From the NCBI GenBank assembly GCA_017399945.1, contig JAFQAQ010000024.1:1-64000 (forward strand): a stretch of DNA of 64,000 bases. Direction: 5' to 3'. Numbering within the stretch: the stretch's first letter is position 1; each line of letters opens with the position of its first letter. Below are positions 32,860 to 42,495 of the stretch, piece after piece. A program made the position numbers and the translations under genes. Under the pieces are notes generated by a model. It worked only from the letters and a program-made list of their open reading frames with translations. It made no database searches and was not told the DNA's origin. The stretch comes from Clostridia bacterium. Lineage in GTDB: Bacteria; Bacillota; Clostridia; Christensenellales; Borkfalkiaceae.

Positions 32860-33401
32860 TAGTTCTCTCTAATAAATCTATACAAATAACGCTCTAACAG
32901 CGCTTTTGCGACATGTAAAAACCTATCGTATATAACGAAGAATATTATCGCAATAGGCGCCAAAAGATATAAAATAGCGTCTGATATAAAACTTGGCAAG
33001 TCAGCGAGCGACAAACCCATAATCAACGTATAATAAAAATATAGACCGTAAATAATGGCAACACACCATACGCAACCAATAAAAAATCGCAAAAAAACTT
33101 TTAGTTTGGTTTTAATAAGAATATTTTTAATTATAGGATAAATGCCAAAAAAAGTAAAATATGCCGGTATTACGAAAGAAAAAGCAAAGGTTGGTAAACA
33201 AGCTATTACGCCAATCGCCCCACCAACTAAATATGCCAAAAAACTGCCCTTATATGAATTAATTGCAAGAGGTATAATAACAAAAACCGAGGATATAATC
33301 GTGCAAAAAACGTCTGAAACGGTCAAATAAGATCCTATCACCAAAAATATAGCTGTAAGCGCTGCCGAAATAGCCGAAATTGCAATAGTTTTACTTTTCA
33401 T
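32859..33401 (-). CDS. Five/six-span membrane protein, possibly an ECF transporter S component
   Basis: 180 residues, nearly all hydrophobic, with segments near 5-28, 35-50, 55-80, 85-105, 110-130 and 140-165. Size and layout fit a substrate-binding (S) subunit of an ECF vitamin importer or a DUF2232-like protein; no specificity motif is visible. Its stop overlaps the rlmD start (TAATG). It follows the J-like gene. Confidence 0.5.
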   Translation of the reverse strand: MKSKTIAISAISAALTAIFLVIGSYLTVSDVFCTIISSVFVIIPLAINSYKGSFLAYLVGGAIGVIACLPTFAFSFVIPAYFTFFGIYPIIKNILIKTKLKVFLRFFIGCVWCVAIIYGLYFYYTLIMGLSLADLPSFISDAILYLLAPIAIIFFVIYDRFLHVAKALLERYLYRFIREN

Positions 33402-34009
33402 TATCTACAACACATAGAGCACAACATGTCCATACAGCACCAAGTAGCACACATAGACATACACTCGTTAGAACTACCACCCATTTGTCTCGTTTCGGTA
33501 TTTGGATCGTTAGCGCCGTAATATGCGTTACCCGAATGGAACTGCCTTTGATTACCTTCTATCTTAGCCAAAAGTTTGCTGTAAGCAGTTGAATATTTAG
33601 TGTTTTTTGGATCCATTTTAATTGCAATTTCAAGTTGTTTTTTACTCTCGTTATTCCAATTCTTTTTGTAATAAACAACAGACTGCATATAATGCCACTC
33701 TGCGCTTCTAACGGTAAAAGCGTCAAGTTCGTTTTGGGCGTCGTTTAACGCACCGTCTCTAATCAATCTTTCAACGTTAGAAAAATCATCGTTAGACTTC
33801 TTTTCTTGTTGTTCTTTTTCCGTTCTAGACTCCATAATTTCCTTATAGGCAGTTTCAAGTTTGGTTAAATTCCTTGCTGCCTCATTACCTTTTTCACCTT
33901 CTAAAAAACGATCTTTTGAATATTGTTCTTTCAAAGTTTTATAAGCGATTTCGATTTCTTCATTAGAAGCCGTTTCGGGTACGTTTAAAATTTTGTAGTA
34001 TTCTTGCAT
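33401..34009 (-). CDS. J-domain-like protein lacking HPD, with cysteine-rich tail
   Basis: 202 residues. The first 70 resemble a J-domain (EYYKILNVPETASNEEIEIAYKTLKEQY), but HPD is replaced by SKD, so it should not stimulate DnaK in the usual way. A TPR-like helical pair (about 76-150) follows and the last 20 residues hold seven cysteines. It overlaps the DUF5685 gene by 25 bp and is likely cotranscribed. The tail suggests metal binding or a redox role; inference only. Confidence 0.7.
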   Translation of the reverse strand: MQEYYKILNVPETASNEEIEIAYKTLKEQYSKDRFLEGEKGNEAARNLTKLETAYKEIMESRTEKEQQEKKSNDDFSNVERLIRDGALNDAQNELDAFTVRSAEWHYMQSVVYYKKNWNNESKKQLEIAIKMDPKNTKYSTAYSKLLAKIEGNQRQFHSGNAYYGANDPNTETRQMGGSSNECMSMCATWCCMDMLCSMCCR

Positions 34010-34851
34010 TTTTTATTCTCCATTACAATTTTAGTTTGTTGTTTTAAACCTAAAACTAAAACGTTTGAAATTAAATCGTGATTAAATTTATAGTCTAATT
34101 GTCTAGATAGATTTTCAATAGAAACTAACACGTCGCTAAATATCTCAACAATTTCTTTTCCGTGTTTATTTAAAAGCTGTTCTTTATCTAAAGAATCAGT
34201 ATAGGCATTAATCAAAACGTTAAAGTTGCCCTTTTTATAATCTTTATCAAAATCGTCTAAAGCATCGATTAAATAAATCCATTTCCCAAGATTATAAGAT
34301 AAATCACTTAAAGGTTTAGAAAAATTATCTTTTGCTAGAAACTTAACAACGTCTAGTATCAAATTACCAAAAGGATCACAAACCATATCTATACTTGAAA
34401 CGTTTTGTTTTTCATAATCAAGTAATTGATTAAAGCGGTTTGAAACTATTTTATCAAGTTCAGGATACAATCTTTTTGCTTTTTTGTAAGGCCTTTTGAA
34501 AAAACTTCTCTTTAAGCGACCTTTATTATTATCTAAAACGTCATCGTTGAGTTTGTAATAAGCTAAAATTACGTTTAGAGCCCCAATTGCAGAACTTAGC
34601 TCGTCCACTTTTGCCATAGGACGTTTTACTATATGATGGATAACGCAACGTTGTTTTGTTATCTCTATGTCTTTATCACACAAATTATGAAGGAGTAAAG
34701 ATAAAAAAGTTAAGTCGTAACTAAGCAAAAATCTTGCTTTTTGACCACAGGTTTTACCTATACTCTTACAAAGCCCACAATACAGCGCCTTATATAGTAC
34801 AGTGTCCTTAACGTAAACGTTAGGCAAATCGGTTTTTACGTATCCGAACAT
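33985..34851 (-). CDS. DUF5685 family protein
   Basis: 288 residues beginning MFGYV with CGLCKSIGK, LSYDLTFLSLLL, a His/Cys-rich CVIHHIVKRP, and a later DALDDFDKDYKKGNFNV. I recognise this as the clostridial DUF5685 family. The two Asp-rich and helix-rich stretches recall isoprenoid-synthase-like folds, but this is only a resemblance. The family usually lies beside the J-like gene, as here (25-bp overlap). One bp separates it from trpS. Confidence 0.72.
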   Translation of the reverse strand: MFGYVKTDLPNVYVKDTVLYKALYCGLCKSIGKTCGQKARFLLSYDLTFLSLLLHNLCDKDIEITKQRCVIHHIVKRPMAKVDELSSAIGALNVILAYYKLNDDVLDNNKGRLKRSFFKRPYKKAKRLYPELDKIVSNRFNQLLDYEKQNVSSIDMVCDPFGNLILDVVKFLAKDNFSKPLSDLSYNLGKWIYLIDALDDFDKDYKKGNFNVLINAYTDSLDKEQLLNKHGKEIVEIFSDVLVSIENLSRQLDYKFNHDLISNVLVLGLKQQTKIVMENKKCKNTTKF

Positions 34852-34852
34852 A

Positions 34853-35854
34853 TTAACGATTCCTTAAAACTAATCCTACTTTTTTATAAACTTTATTAAG
34901 CGTTCTATATGCTAACCTTTCCGCTTTGTTTGCACCTTCAGAAAGAACTGAGTCTAAGTATTGCTTATCAGAAAGGAACTTATTCTTTTCAAGTCTTATA
35001 GGGTCAATTTTATCAGCTACTACCTCGCCAACGGCAATTTTGAAATCACCATATCCCTTACCCTCAAAGTACTCTTGTGCTTGTTCAAAGGTTAAACCAG
35101 TGAACGCACAATAGATGGATAATAAATTACTAATACCGGGTTTTTCGGGTGATACGACGATCTTATTATCACTATCGGTAACGGCTCTTTTGAACTTACG
35201 AATAATAGTATCTTTATCGTCGTCCATAGAAATAAAAGCATTTAGATTAGCGTCTGACTTACTCATTTTTCTAGTAGGATCAGCAAGACTCATAATTCTT
35301 GCCGATGATTTAGAAATATAACCTTCGGGAACCTTAAAAGTCTCACCGTATAGATTATTAAATCTTATAGCTAAATCTCTTGAAAGTTCAAGATGTTGCT
35401 TTTGATCGGCACCAACAGGAACAAGTTCTGTTTGATACAATAAAATATCAGCAGCCATCAAAACAGGATAATCCATTAAGCCCATGTTAATATTATCTTC
35501 ATGTCGCTTACTTTTATCCTTAAACTGCGTCATACGGGATAATTCACCAGGATAACAAATAGTATTCAAAATCCAAGCAAGTTCAGCATGAGCGCTAACG
35601 TGTGATTGAGCAAATAAAATTGATTTAGACACGTCTATTCCACAAGCAAGATATAACGCAGCGAGTTGATAAACGTTAGCCCTTAAAACGGACGGTTGTT
35701 GACGAACGGTTAAGGTGTGCAAATCAGCAATTGCAAAAATACCGTTATAATCGTCTTGTAATTTTTTAAAATTTTGTAATGCACCTAAATAATTTCCAAT
35801 TGTTAAAATGCCACTTGGTTGAATTGCACTAAAAAGTATTTTCTTATCATCCAT
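34853..35854 (-). CDS. trpS: Tryptophanyl-tRNA synthetase
   Basis: 333-residue class I synthetase: the HIGH equivalent TIGN (about 17-20), KMSKSDAN (around 196), and ADLHTLT. Normal bacterial length. No T-box leader can fit in the 33 bp behind thrC, so it is probably read with upstream genes or a short promoter. Confidence 0.96.
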   Translation of the reverse strand: MDDKKILFSAIQPSGILTIGNYLGALQNFKKLQDDYNGIFAIADLHTLTVRQQPSVLRANVYQLAALYLACGIDVSKSILFAQSHVSAHAELAWILNTICYPGELSRMTQFKDKSKRHEDNINMGLMDYPVLMAADILLYQTELVPVGADQKQHLELSRDLAIRFNNLYGETFKVPEGYISKSSARIMSLADPTRKMSKSDANLNAFISMDDDKDTIIRKFKRAVTDSDNKIVVSPEKPGISNLLSIYCAFTGLTFEQAQEYFEGKGYGDFKIAVGEVVADKIDPIRLEKNKFLSDKQYLDSVLSEGANKAERLAYRTLNKVYKKVGLVLRNR

Positions 35855-35887
35855 AATACTATTCCTACCTTTAATAAACCTTGAAAA

Positions 35888-37369
35888 CTACTTTTCAATA
35901 AAATCGAATACTGCCTTTAAGGTTTTGGTCTTGTCAATAACGTCTACAAAACGTCTATTTTTTGATTTAAGCGATAAAATCTGTTCTGGAATTTCCATAG
36001 CCGTCATTTCATAAAGTTCCTTAGCTGCAACAAACGGATCGTTAATTGCATTTTCCTTTAACGCATCAAGAACGGTGAAAGTAAACTTATAAGGACTAGC
36101 CGTTGATAATACGACAACAGGATTTTCTTTTCCAAACTTATCCACGTAATCATTTGAAACTTTTAACGCAACCGAAGTATGTGTATCACATAAGTACCCT
36201 AAATCATTAAAAGTTTTCTCTATGGTAAGCATACAATTGTCTTCCGAACAACAAGAAGCAAAGAATTCCTTATCTAAACTTGTTTTTTCATCCTTGCTTA
36301 TTGAATATTTACCACAAGATTTTAGTTGACTCATGCGCTCGGCAGTAATATCGGCATTTCTACCACTAACCTCAAACAAAAGTCTTTCTAAGTTACTAGA
36401 AATCAATATATCCATTGACGGAGAATAGGTCTTGAAAAATTCTCTATTCGCGTCGTAATCACCTTCAACAAAAAAGTCGGTTAAAACGTTATTAGAATTA
36501 GACGCACAAATGAGTTTACCAACGGGCAAGCCCATCTTCTTTGCGTAATATCCCGCTAAAATATTACCAAAATTGCCGGTAGGCACGACAAAATCTACTT
36601 TGTCGCCAAGTTTTATTTCATTGCTATTAACCAAATCGCAATACGCAGAGAAATAATAACTTATTTGAGGAACTAATCTACCAAAGTTAATTGAATTGGC
36701 ACTAGATAAAACAACGTTTTTATCAAACAAATCTTTATGTACTTGATTGTCAGAGAAAATATTTTTTACGGCAGTTTGACAGTCGTCAAAGTTACCTTTC
36801 ACACCAACAACGTTAACGTTACAGCCTTCTTGAGTTTGCATTTGAAGTTTTTGCATGTCGCTAACGCCTTCAGACGGATAGAAAACCATAATTTTAATAC
36901 CGTCGGCATCCTTAAAACCTTCTAATGCAGCTTTACCCGTATCGCCACTAGTAGCAACTAAAATCAAAATAGTTTGTTTTACGCCACAATAGTCTGCACC
37001 TTTTCTTAAAAGATAAGGTAATATTGTTAAAGCAATATCCTTAAAAGCAAGCGTAGGACCATGGAACAACTCTAAAACAAAAGTTTTTTCGTCAAGTTTC
37101 ACTAATGGTGCCGCATCTTGGTTTTCAAACTTGTTATAAGCATTTTGACATGCCGATAATAAATCTTGATAGTCGTATTCTTCTAAAAACTGATGCATTA
37201 CAAAGCATGCACGTTCAGCAAAAGTCATATCAAGTAATTGTGGTAATTTATCCCATATTTGTGGAAAATATTCGGGCACAAACAAACCACCATCGCTAGC
37301 AAGGCCTTGTACTATTGCTTCTGATGCGTTGTTTTTAAATTGTTTTCCTCTAGTACTAACGAACTTCAT
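35888..37369 (-). CDS. thrC: Threonine synthase
   Basis: 493 residues from ATG 37369, with GGAG 6 nt upstream; a longer TTG frame would include that site. PLP enzyme forming threonine from O-phosphohomoserine. PLP lysine in LAFKDIA (around 112), phosphate loop and GNFGN. Type of the larger bacterial group (about 460-500). Head of thrC-trpS. The end of a terminator abuts its ribosome site. Confidence 0.95.
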   Translation of the reverse strand: MKFVSTRGKQFKNNASEAIVQGLASDGGLFVPEYFPQIWDKLPQLLDMTFAERACFVMHQFLEEYDYQDLLSACQNAYNKFENQDAAPLVKLDEKTFVLELFHGPTLAFKDIALTILPYLLRKGADYCGVKQTILILVATSGDTGKAALEGFKDADGIKIMVFYPSEGVSDMQKLQMQTQEGCNVNVVGVKGNFDDCQTAVKNIFSDNQVHKDLFDKNVVLSSANSINFGRLVPQISYYFSAYCDLVNSNEIKLGDKVDFVVPTGNFGNILAGYYAKKMGLPVGKLICASNSNNVLTDFFVEGDYDANREFFKTYSPSMDILISSNLERLLFEVSGRNADITAERMSQLKSCGKYSISKDEKTSLDKEFFASCCSEDNCMLTIEKTFNDLGYLCDTHTSVALKVSNDYVDKFGKENPVVVLSTASPYKFTFTVLDALKENAINDPFVAAKELYEMTAMEIPEQILSLKSKNRRFVDVIDKTKTLKAVFDFIEK

Positions 37370-37379
37370 AAGGGTCTCC

Positions 37380-37410
37380 AAAAAAAATAGTCGGATATAC
37401 TCCGACTATT
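37380..37410 (-). terminator. Terminator of the P-loop gene, directly before thrC
   Basis: 10-bp perfect stem AATAGTCGGA/TCCGACTATT (37386-37395, 37401-37410) with a T tract ending one base before the thrC GGAG. Confidence 0.85.
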
Positions 37411-37442
37411 ATTTTACAACATTTTATACACAAAATCAACTA

Positions 37443-37847
37443 TTAGATGTGCTTAACTACAAAATCAGGCAAATCTTCTTTAGCTGCACTGCACGTTAAA
37501 ACAAATTTAACGTCATAATCATTTTCAAGTTTTTCCAAAGCCGCAAAAATCTTGTCTAATTCGGCTAGGGGTTTGCCAGTTATTCTGGAAATACCATCAA
37601 TGAATATGTATTCGTTATCACCGTTTGCAGCAACGATTCCTTTAACAAAACCACGGAAACCGTCTTCGCATTGAACGCCAAATTCAGCAACGTCCAATAA
37701 TCTAATTTGATATTTTAAATCATAATTATATCTTTTGGTGTCGGTAATAAATACAACGTGACCTTTTGCACTATCTAACGTTTCGTTAGCAAAGTCAATA
37801 ATCGCTTTGGTTTTACCGGTACCTTTAGGTCCATAAAAAATTTTCAT
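37443..37847 (-). CDS. Small P-loop ATPase of unknown function
   Basis: 134 residues with Walker A GPKGTGKT (residues 6-13) and a Walker B-like YIFIDGI (about 79-85), then a C-terminal helical part. It looks like a compact AAA/RecA-like nucleotide-binding protein seen in Clostridia without assigned role. Start has AGGGGG and its own promoter (37888-37916); ends in a strong terminator, so it is transcribed alone. Confidence 0.75.
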   Translation of the reverse strand: MKIFYGPKGTGKTKAIIDFANETLDSAKGHVVFITDTKRYNYDLKYQIRLLDVAEFGVQCEDGFRGFVKGIVAANGDNEYIFIDGISRITGKPLAELDKIFAALEKLENDYDVKFVLTCSAAKEDLPDFVVKHI

Positions 37848-37887
37848 AATATGTAGTCCCCCTGTAATTAAAATATTTGGTACTTAT

Positions 37888-37916
37888 ATTTTAATATACT
37901 TTGAGCGAAAATACAA
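37888..37916 (-). promoter_or_regulatory. Promoter of the P-loop gene
   Basis: Minus strand TTGTAT (37911-37916), 17-nt spacer, TAAAAT (37888-37893). Confidence 0.65.
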
Positions 37917-37950
37917 TAGTGTTTTTAAAATTTTTTAATTATTTGACAAT

Positions 37951-39144
37951 TTATTTTAAACTTGTTATAAATTTGTCTAATCTTTCAAGACCTTCTTTAA
38001 TGTCTTCAATAGAAATGGCATATGATAACCTAATGCAATCATCATCGCCAAACGCAATGCCCGGGATAACGGCAACCCCTAGTTTAAGAGCGTTTTCAGC
38101 AAAAGAAAGCGAACCGTTTATAACCTTGCCATCATATGATTTTCCATAATAGGAAGAAACGTTAACAAACACGTAAAAAGCACCCTTTGGCTCTACACAA
38201 ACGATACCTTTTATATTTTTAAGGTAATCAACCATAAACTTTCTTCTTTGATCGAAAATTTGTTGCATTTCGCCTATAAACTTATCTCCTTCAGGAGAGG
38301 TTAAAGCCTCAGTCGAAGCGTATTGAGCTATTGAACAAGCATTGCTAGTCGTATGACTTTGCATACTAGAAACTGCTTTTGCGATATCAGTAGGAGCGGC
38401 AATATAACCTATTCTCCAACCAGTCATTGCATACGTTTTACTCATACCGTTAACTATTACGGTATGTTCTTTCATATAATCACTACAACTTGCTATAGAA
38501 AAATGCTTTTCATCTGCATAAACAAGTTTTTCGTAAATTTCGTCTGACAAAACGTAAATACCGTGCTTTTCGCAAACTTTTGCAATTTCACGAATTTCTT
38601 CTTCGCTATAAACAGCGCCCGTAGGGTTATTTGGAGTGTTTAATATTAAACATTTAGTTTTATCATTAATAGCATTATCTAATTGTTGTGCCGTGATTTT
38701 ATAACCACTTTCTTCGCCTGCGTGAATATAAACGACTTCGCCACCACAAAGCTTAATAAGTTCAGGATAGGTAAGCCAGAATGGAGTGGGTAGAATAACT
38801 TGGTCACCCTCGTTAATTAAAGCAGCAAGCGCATGATAAATCGAACTCTTTGCGCCCGATGATATTACTATTTGTTCGGGTTTATAAACAAGGTTATTGT
38901 CTTTTAAGAACTTATCGCAAACTGCTTTTTTTAATTCAACCGTACCCGAAGCAGGAGTATATTTAGTAAAACCAATATCAATTGCCTTTTTCGCAGCGTC
39001 GTTTATGTAATCAGGCGTATTAAAATCAGGTTCGCCTGCTCCAAATCCAATAACGGATATTCCTTCAGCTTTCATCTTTTTTGCCTTAGCAGTAATTTCT
39101 AAGGTTAAAGATGGACAAATTCCTTCTACTCTTTTTGATACCAT
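37951..39144 (-). CDS. Aspartate aminotransferase, class I/II fold
   Basis: 397-residue PLP enzyme. Markers: GFGAGEPDFNTP, TKYTPASGTVELKKA, LNTPNNPTGAVYS, LSDEIYE, and the PLP lysine in VNGMSKTYAMTGWRIGY. Best match is the AspC/PatA group making aspartate from oxaloacetate; a broader aminotransferase is possible. Next upstream gene is prfA, 18 bp away. Confidence 0.92.
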   Translation of the reverse strand: MVSKRVEGICPSLTLEITAKAKKMKAEGISVIGFGAGEPDFNTPDYINDAAKKAIDIGFTKYTPASGTVELKKAVCDKFLKDNNLVYKPEQIVISSGAKSSIYHALAALINEGDQVILPTPFWLTYPELIKLCGGEVVYIHAGEESGYKITAQQLDNAINDKTKCLILNTPNNPTGAVYSEEEIREIAKVCEKHGIYVLSDEIYEKLVYADEKHFSIASCSDYMKEHTVIVNGMSKTYAMTGWRIGYIAAPTDIAKAVSSMQSHTTSNACSIAQYASTEALTSPEGDKFIGEMQQIFDQRRKFMVDYLKNIKGIVCVEPKGAFYVFVNVSSYYGKSYDGKVINGSLSFAENALKLGVAVIPGIAFGDDDCIRLSYAISIEDIKEGLERLDKFITSLK

Positions 39145-39162
39145 AAATAAATCTCCTGTAAA

Positions 39163-40239
39163 TTAATCTTCGTCAAAGCCTTTAGCAAGTTTTGCTTCTC
39201 TATCAGCAATAGCGAGAGCCTCTGTCATTTCCTCTATATCACCCATTAAAAAATTATCTATTGAATGTAAAGTAAGACCTATTCTATGGTCGGTTACTCT
39301 ACCTTGTGGGAAGTTATACGTTCTAATTCTTTCAGAGCGATCACCCGTTCCCACTTGACTACGTCTATTTTCCGAGTATTCCTTGTCAGCTTGCGATTGA
39401 TAATAATCGTAAAGCCTACTCTTTAATACCTTCATAGCTTTTTCACGGTTTTTAGTTTGCGAACGTTCGTCTTGACATAGAACTACAATACCCGTCGGCA
39501 AGTGAGTCATACGAATACAAGATTCAGTTTTGTTAACGTGTTGCCCACCAGCACCACTACTACGCAAAGTATCGATTTTAAGATCTTTTTCGTCTATATG
39601 AATTTCAACGTCCGTCGCTTCGGGAAGAACTGCGACGGTAACCGTAGAAGTATGAACTCTACCTTGTGATTCGGTTTCGGGTACCCTTTGAACTCTATGA
39701 ACGCCACTTTCATACTTTAATTTACTATAAGCGTTTTTACCGTTTATAGAAAAAACAACTTCTTTTATACCGCCAAGTTCGGTGGAGTTGTTTTCAATTT
39801 CTTCCGTTCTCCAACGATTCTTTTCGGCAAACTTAACGTACATACGATAAAGTTCATAAGCAAATAAACTAGCTTCTTCGCCACCTGCGCCACCGCGAAT
39901 TTCCATAATAACGTTTTTGTCGTCGTCAGGATCTTTTGGAAGCAATAAAATTCTTAATTCTTCGCTTATATTTTCAATATTCTTTTGACATTGAAAGATT
40001 TCCTCTTCCATAAGCGCTTTCATTTCGCCATCGGTTTCCAAGCCAACCATTTCTTTTAGTTGATCTCTTTCTGACACCGCTTTCTTATACTCAGTGTACT
40101 TTTCCACCGTTTCAGTTATATCGGATAATTCTTTGGTATAAGATTTCCACTCGTCAATTCTAGATATAACTTCACTATCGCTCACTAGTTCGTTTAATTT
40201 ATCAAAACGTTCTAGCATTTTATCTAATTTTTTAAACAT
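39163..40239 (-). CDS. prfA: Peptide chain release factor 1
   Basis: 358 residues: helical N-terminal domain, codon-recognition region and [14 protein letters not shown] with the GGQ loop (around 230) that PrmC methylates. [19 protein letters not shown] is typical. Reads UAA and UAG. Its ATG shares one base with the stop of the DUF1385-PrmC gene, coupling substrate and modifier. Confidence 0.97.
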   Translation of the reverse strand: MFKKLDKMLERFDKLNELVSDSEVISRIDEWKSYTKELSDITETVEKYTEYKKAVSERDQLKEMVGLETDGEMKALMEEEIFQCQKNIENISEELRILLLPKDPDDDKNVIMEIRGGAGGEEASLFAYELYRMYVKFAEKNRWRTEEIENNSTELGGIKEVVFSINGKNAYSKLKYESGVHRVQRVPETESQGRVHTSTVTVAVLPEATDVEIHIDEKDLKIDTLRSSGAGGQHVNKTESCIRMTHLPTGIVVLCQDERSQTKNREKAMKVLKSRLYDYYQSQADKEYSENRRSQVGTGDRSERIRTYNFPQGRVTDHRIGLTLHSIDNFLMGDIEEMTEALAIADREAKLAKGFDED

Positions 40240-42041
40240 TAAAGCACCGCCTTAATAATTCTATCTTTACCTTCTAAATCTTTAATAATTTCAACGCTTG
40301 AAAAATCATTAAAAAGCTGTTTAACTTGTTGTCCTTGATCAAAGCCTATCTCAACTAGAATAATCCCGTTATCGCAAAGAAAATCTTTACAATCCTTTGC
40401 TATTCTACGATAAAAATCCAAACCAGATTCCCCACCATCCAAAGCAATTCTCGGTTCGAAATCTTTAACTTCTTTTTGTAGGTTATCAATGTCAGACGTT
40501 TTAATATATGGAGGATTTGAAACTATAACGTTATATTTATTGCCAATAACCCCCTCAAACAAATCACTTCTCACAAAAGTCACTTGGGCTTGGTTAAGGC
40601 TTGCATTCTCAGTAGCAAGATTAATTGCTTCTTGGCTAATATCAACAGCCGTCATACAACAATCTCTTTGTTTTTGTATAGCTATTGCAACACAACCACT
40701 TCCAGTACAAAGATCCAACACGTTACTTTGCGAATCAATATACATCAATGCATTTTCAACCAATAATTCGGTTTCGGGTCTAGGAATAAGCACCCTTTCG
40801 TCAACTTTTATAGTATAACCATAAAAATCAGTGTCGCCTATACAATACCAAAGTGGTCTACCCTTTATTCTACAATTAACTATATCTTTAATTTTTTCCA
40901 CCAAATCGGCAGTTACCAAGTCATTTGTATATAATTGACTTCTTTTAACGTTTATAGCAATCGAAACTATCCATTCGGCTTCCGAAGAATCGTCGATTCC
41001 GTTATCCAAAAGTTCTTTTTTAACCTTTTCAACTAAATCTTTTCGCTTTAACGGAATAACAAATTTTACCTCTGGAATAGTTGGATCAGCATCCATTTCC
41101 ATTACGGTTGTAAATGCCTTGATTGCAACTTCTATCATTTTATCGTCTGGTTCCTTAGTTGTAATTCTTTGTAATAACAACCCTGGAACTTTAAGAGGAT
41201 AAAATATAAAGCATTTAGTTTTGGCAAGACCTTTTAATAATTCATAAGAAAGACCTGCGACTATTGGAAGTAAAAGCACCTTACAAACAACCCTAAGTAA
41301 TCCCGTTACCGATTGCCCAACTATACTTTCAAAACAAGCAAAAACTAATATACTGATAATCAAAACGAAAACCATAAAAGTTGTCCCACACCTATCGTGA
41401 ACACGAGAACATGTTTTAACGTTTTCCACAGTAAGTTCTTTGCCTTGTTCAAAGCAAGAAATAGTTTTATGCTCAGCACCGTGATACATAAAGGTTCTTT
41501 TAACGTCTTTTAAAAGCGAACAAAAAAGAATATACAAAACGAATATAGTTAATTTTAATCCGCCTTCAATTAAATTGTCTACCCAAATACTTAAATTAGT
41601 TGCAAACAATTTTTCAAGCAAACCTCTAACCGTTTGTGGCAACCACATGAACAAAAATATAGCTAGTCCAAGACCAATAATTAACGAAAGTACGCTTATA
41701 ACACTCATTACGTTAACTTTAAGCTTGTCCGAAAGCCATTTCTCAAACTTAGAAGGTTCTTCTTCTCCGTAAACCTCAGCAGAGCGCATTAAATAATGCA
41801 TACCACCAAAAAGCGAACTCACGAAAGATAGAACACCCCTTATAATTGGTATTCTAAAAAATATGCTTTTTTCAGTTATTGGTTTTATCCTTTCGGTTTC
41901 TAGTCGGATAACGCCTTGTTCGTCCCTAACGGCAGTAGCAACCGAACGATTACCACGCATCATAACGCCTTCTAAAACGGCTTGACCACCAATAGAAGTA
42001 CATTTTTTGTTAGAGGTTTTTGCATTGTTTGTTTTTGCCAT
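40239..42041 (-). CDS. prmC: Fusion of DUF1385 membrane protein and release-factor glutamine methyltransferase PrmC
   Basis: 600 residues in one frame. Residues about 1-305 are DUF1385 (YqhQ-like): [26 protein letters not shown], with four or more hydrophobic segments. About 330-600 is Prm[23 protein letters not shown] (SAM loop), and NPPY near 510, which methylates the GGQ glutamine of release factors. These are separate neighbouring genes in most Clostridia. No in-frame internal ribosome site stands out. The methyltransferase would be membrane-tethered. Confidence 0.9.
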   Translation of the reverse strand: MAKTNNAKTSNKKCTSIGGQAVLEGVMMRGNRSVATAVRDEQGVIRLETERIKPITEKSIFFRIPIIRGVLSFVSSLFGGMHYLMRSAEVYGEEEPSKFEKWLSDKLKVNVMSVISVLSLIIGLGLAIFLFMWLPQTVRGLLEKLFATNLSIWVDNLIEGGLKLTIFVLYILFCSLLKDVKRTFMYHGAEHKTISCFEQGKELTVENVKTCSRVHDRCGTTFMVFVLIISILVFACFESIVGQSVTGLLRVVCKVLLLPIVAGLSYELLKGLAKTKCFIFYPLKVPGLLLQRITTKEPDDKMIEVAIKAFTTVMEMDADPTIPEVKFVIPLKRKDLVEKVKKELLDNGIDDSSEAEWIVSIAINVKRSQLYTNDLVTADLVEKIKDIVNCRIKGRPLWYCIGDTDFYGYTIKVDERVLIPRPETELLVENALMYIDSQSNVLDLCTGSGCVAIAIQKQRDCCMTAVDISQEAINLATENASLNQAQVTFVRSDLFEGVIGNKYNVIVSNPPYIKTSDIDNLQKEVKDFEPRIALDGGESGLDFYRRIAKDCKDFLCDNGIILVEIGFDQGQQVKQLFNDFSSVEIIKDLEGKDRIIKAVL

Positions 42042-42050
42042 ATGCTCTTA

Positions 42051-42089
42051 AAAAAATCGGCTTTAAGGAATAATACACCTTAAAGCCGA
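42051..42089 (-). terminator. Terminator of rpmE
   Basis: 12-bp perfect stem TCGGCTTTAAGG/CCTTAAAGCCGA, loop of 9 nt, then T6 on minus. Confidence 0.9.
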
Positions 42090-42102
42090 ATTATATAGTC
42101 AA

Positions 42103-42312
42103 CTATTTTGCTTTACTATATCTCTTGTTGAACTTATCTACGCGGCCACCCGTGTCTACCAATTTTTGCTTACCCGTAAAGAAGGGATGACATTTAGAGC
42201 AAATATCAACCTTGATAACGTCTGTTTTCTTAGTAGAACCGGTCTTGAAAGTTTCCCCACAAGCGCACTGAACGGTTACCTCGTGATAATCGGGATGAAT
42301 ATCCTGTTTCAT
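42103..42312 (-). CDS. rpmE: Ribosomal protein bL31, zinc-binding form
   Basis: 69 residues beginning [16 protein letters not shown] with zinc ligands C16, C18, C38 and C41 ([13 protein letters not shown]). The cysteine-bearing (C+) form. ATG with AGAGGTG; promoter at 42344-42372. It ends in a terminator, apart from the DUF1385-PrmC gene. Confidence 0.97.
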   Translation of the reverse strand: MKQDIHPDYHEVTVQCACGETFKTGSTKKTDVIKVDICSKCHPFFTGKQKLVDTGGRVDKFNKRYSKAK

Positions 42313-42343
42313 AATACACCTCTAAAACTGATTTACTTTGGTA

Positions 42344-42372
42344 ATTATATATTATTTTGCAAAGATAGTCAA
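42344..42372 (-). promoter_or_regulatory. Promoter of rpmE
   Basis: Minus strand TTGACT (42367-42372), 17-nt spacer, TATAAT (42344-42349): near-consensus sigma-A. Confidence 0.8.
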
Positions 42373-42438
42373 CTATTAACAACCAATTTTCAACATTTTT
42401 ATAAAAAAGTTTTTAATAATTTTGATATTAAAAATTTG

Positions 42439-42467
42439 TTGCTTTTTTTGATTAAATATAATATAAT
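42439..42467 (+). promoter_or_regulatory. Promoter of the MDR-like gene
   Basis: TTGCTT (42439-42444), 17-nt spacer, TATAAT (42462-42467), 28 nt before the ATG. Divergent from the rpmE promoter. Confidence 0.72.
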
Positions 42468-42495
42468 GATAAAAATTTCTTTTTTGGAGAGATTT

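Noticed and set aside
42166-42495. 110-codon extension of the MDR-like gene
   Set aside because: Overlaps rpmE on the other strand and both promoters; the ATG at 42496 has GGAGAG.
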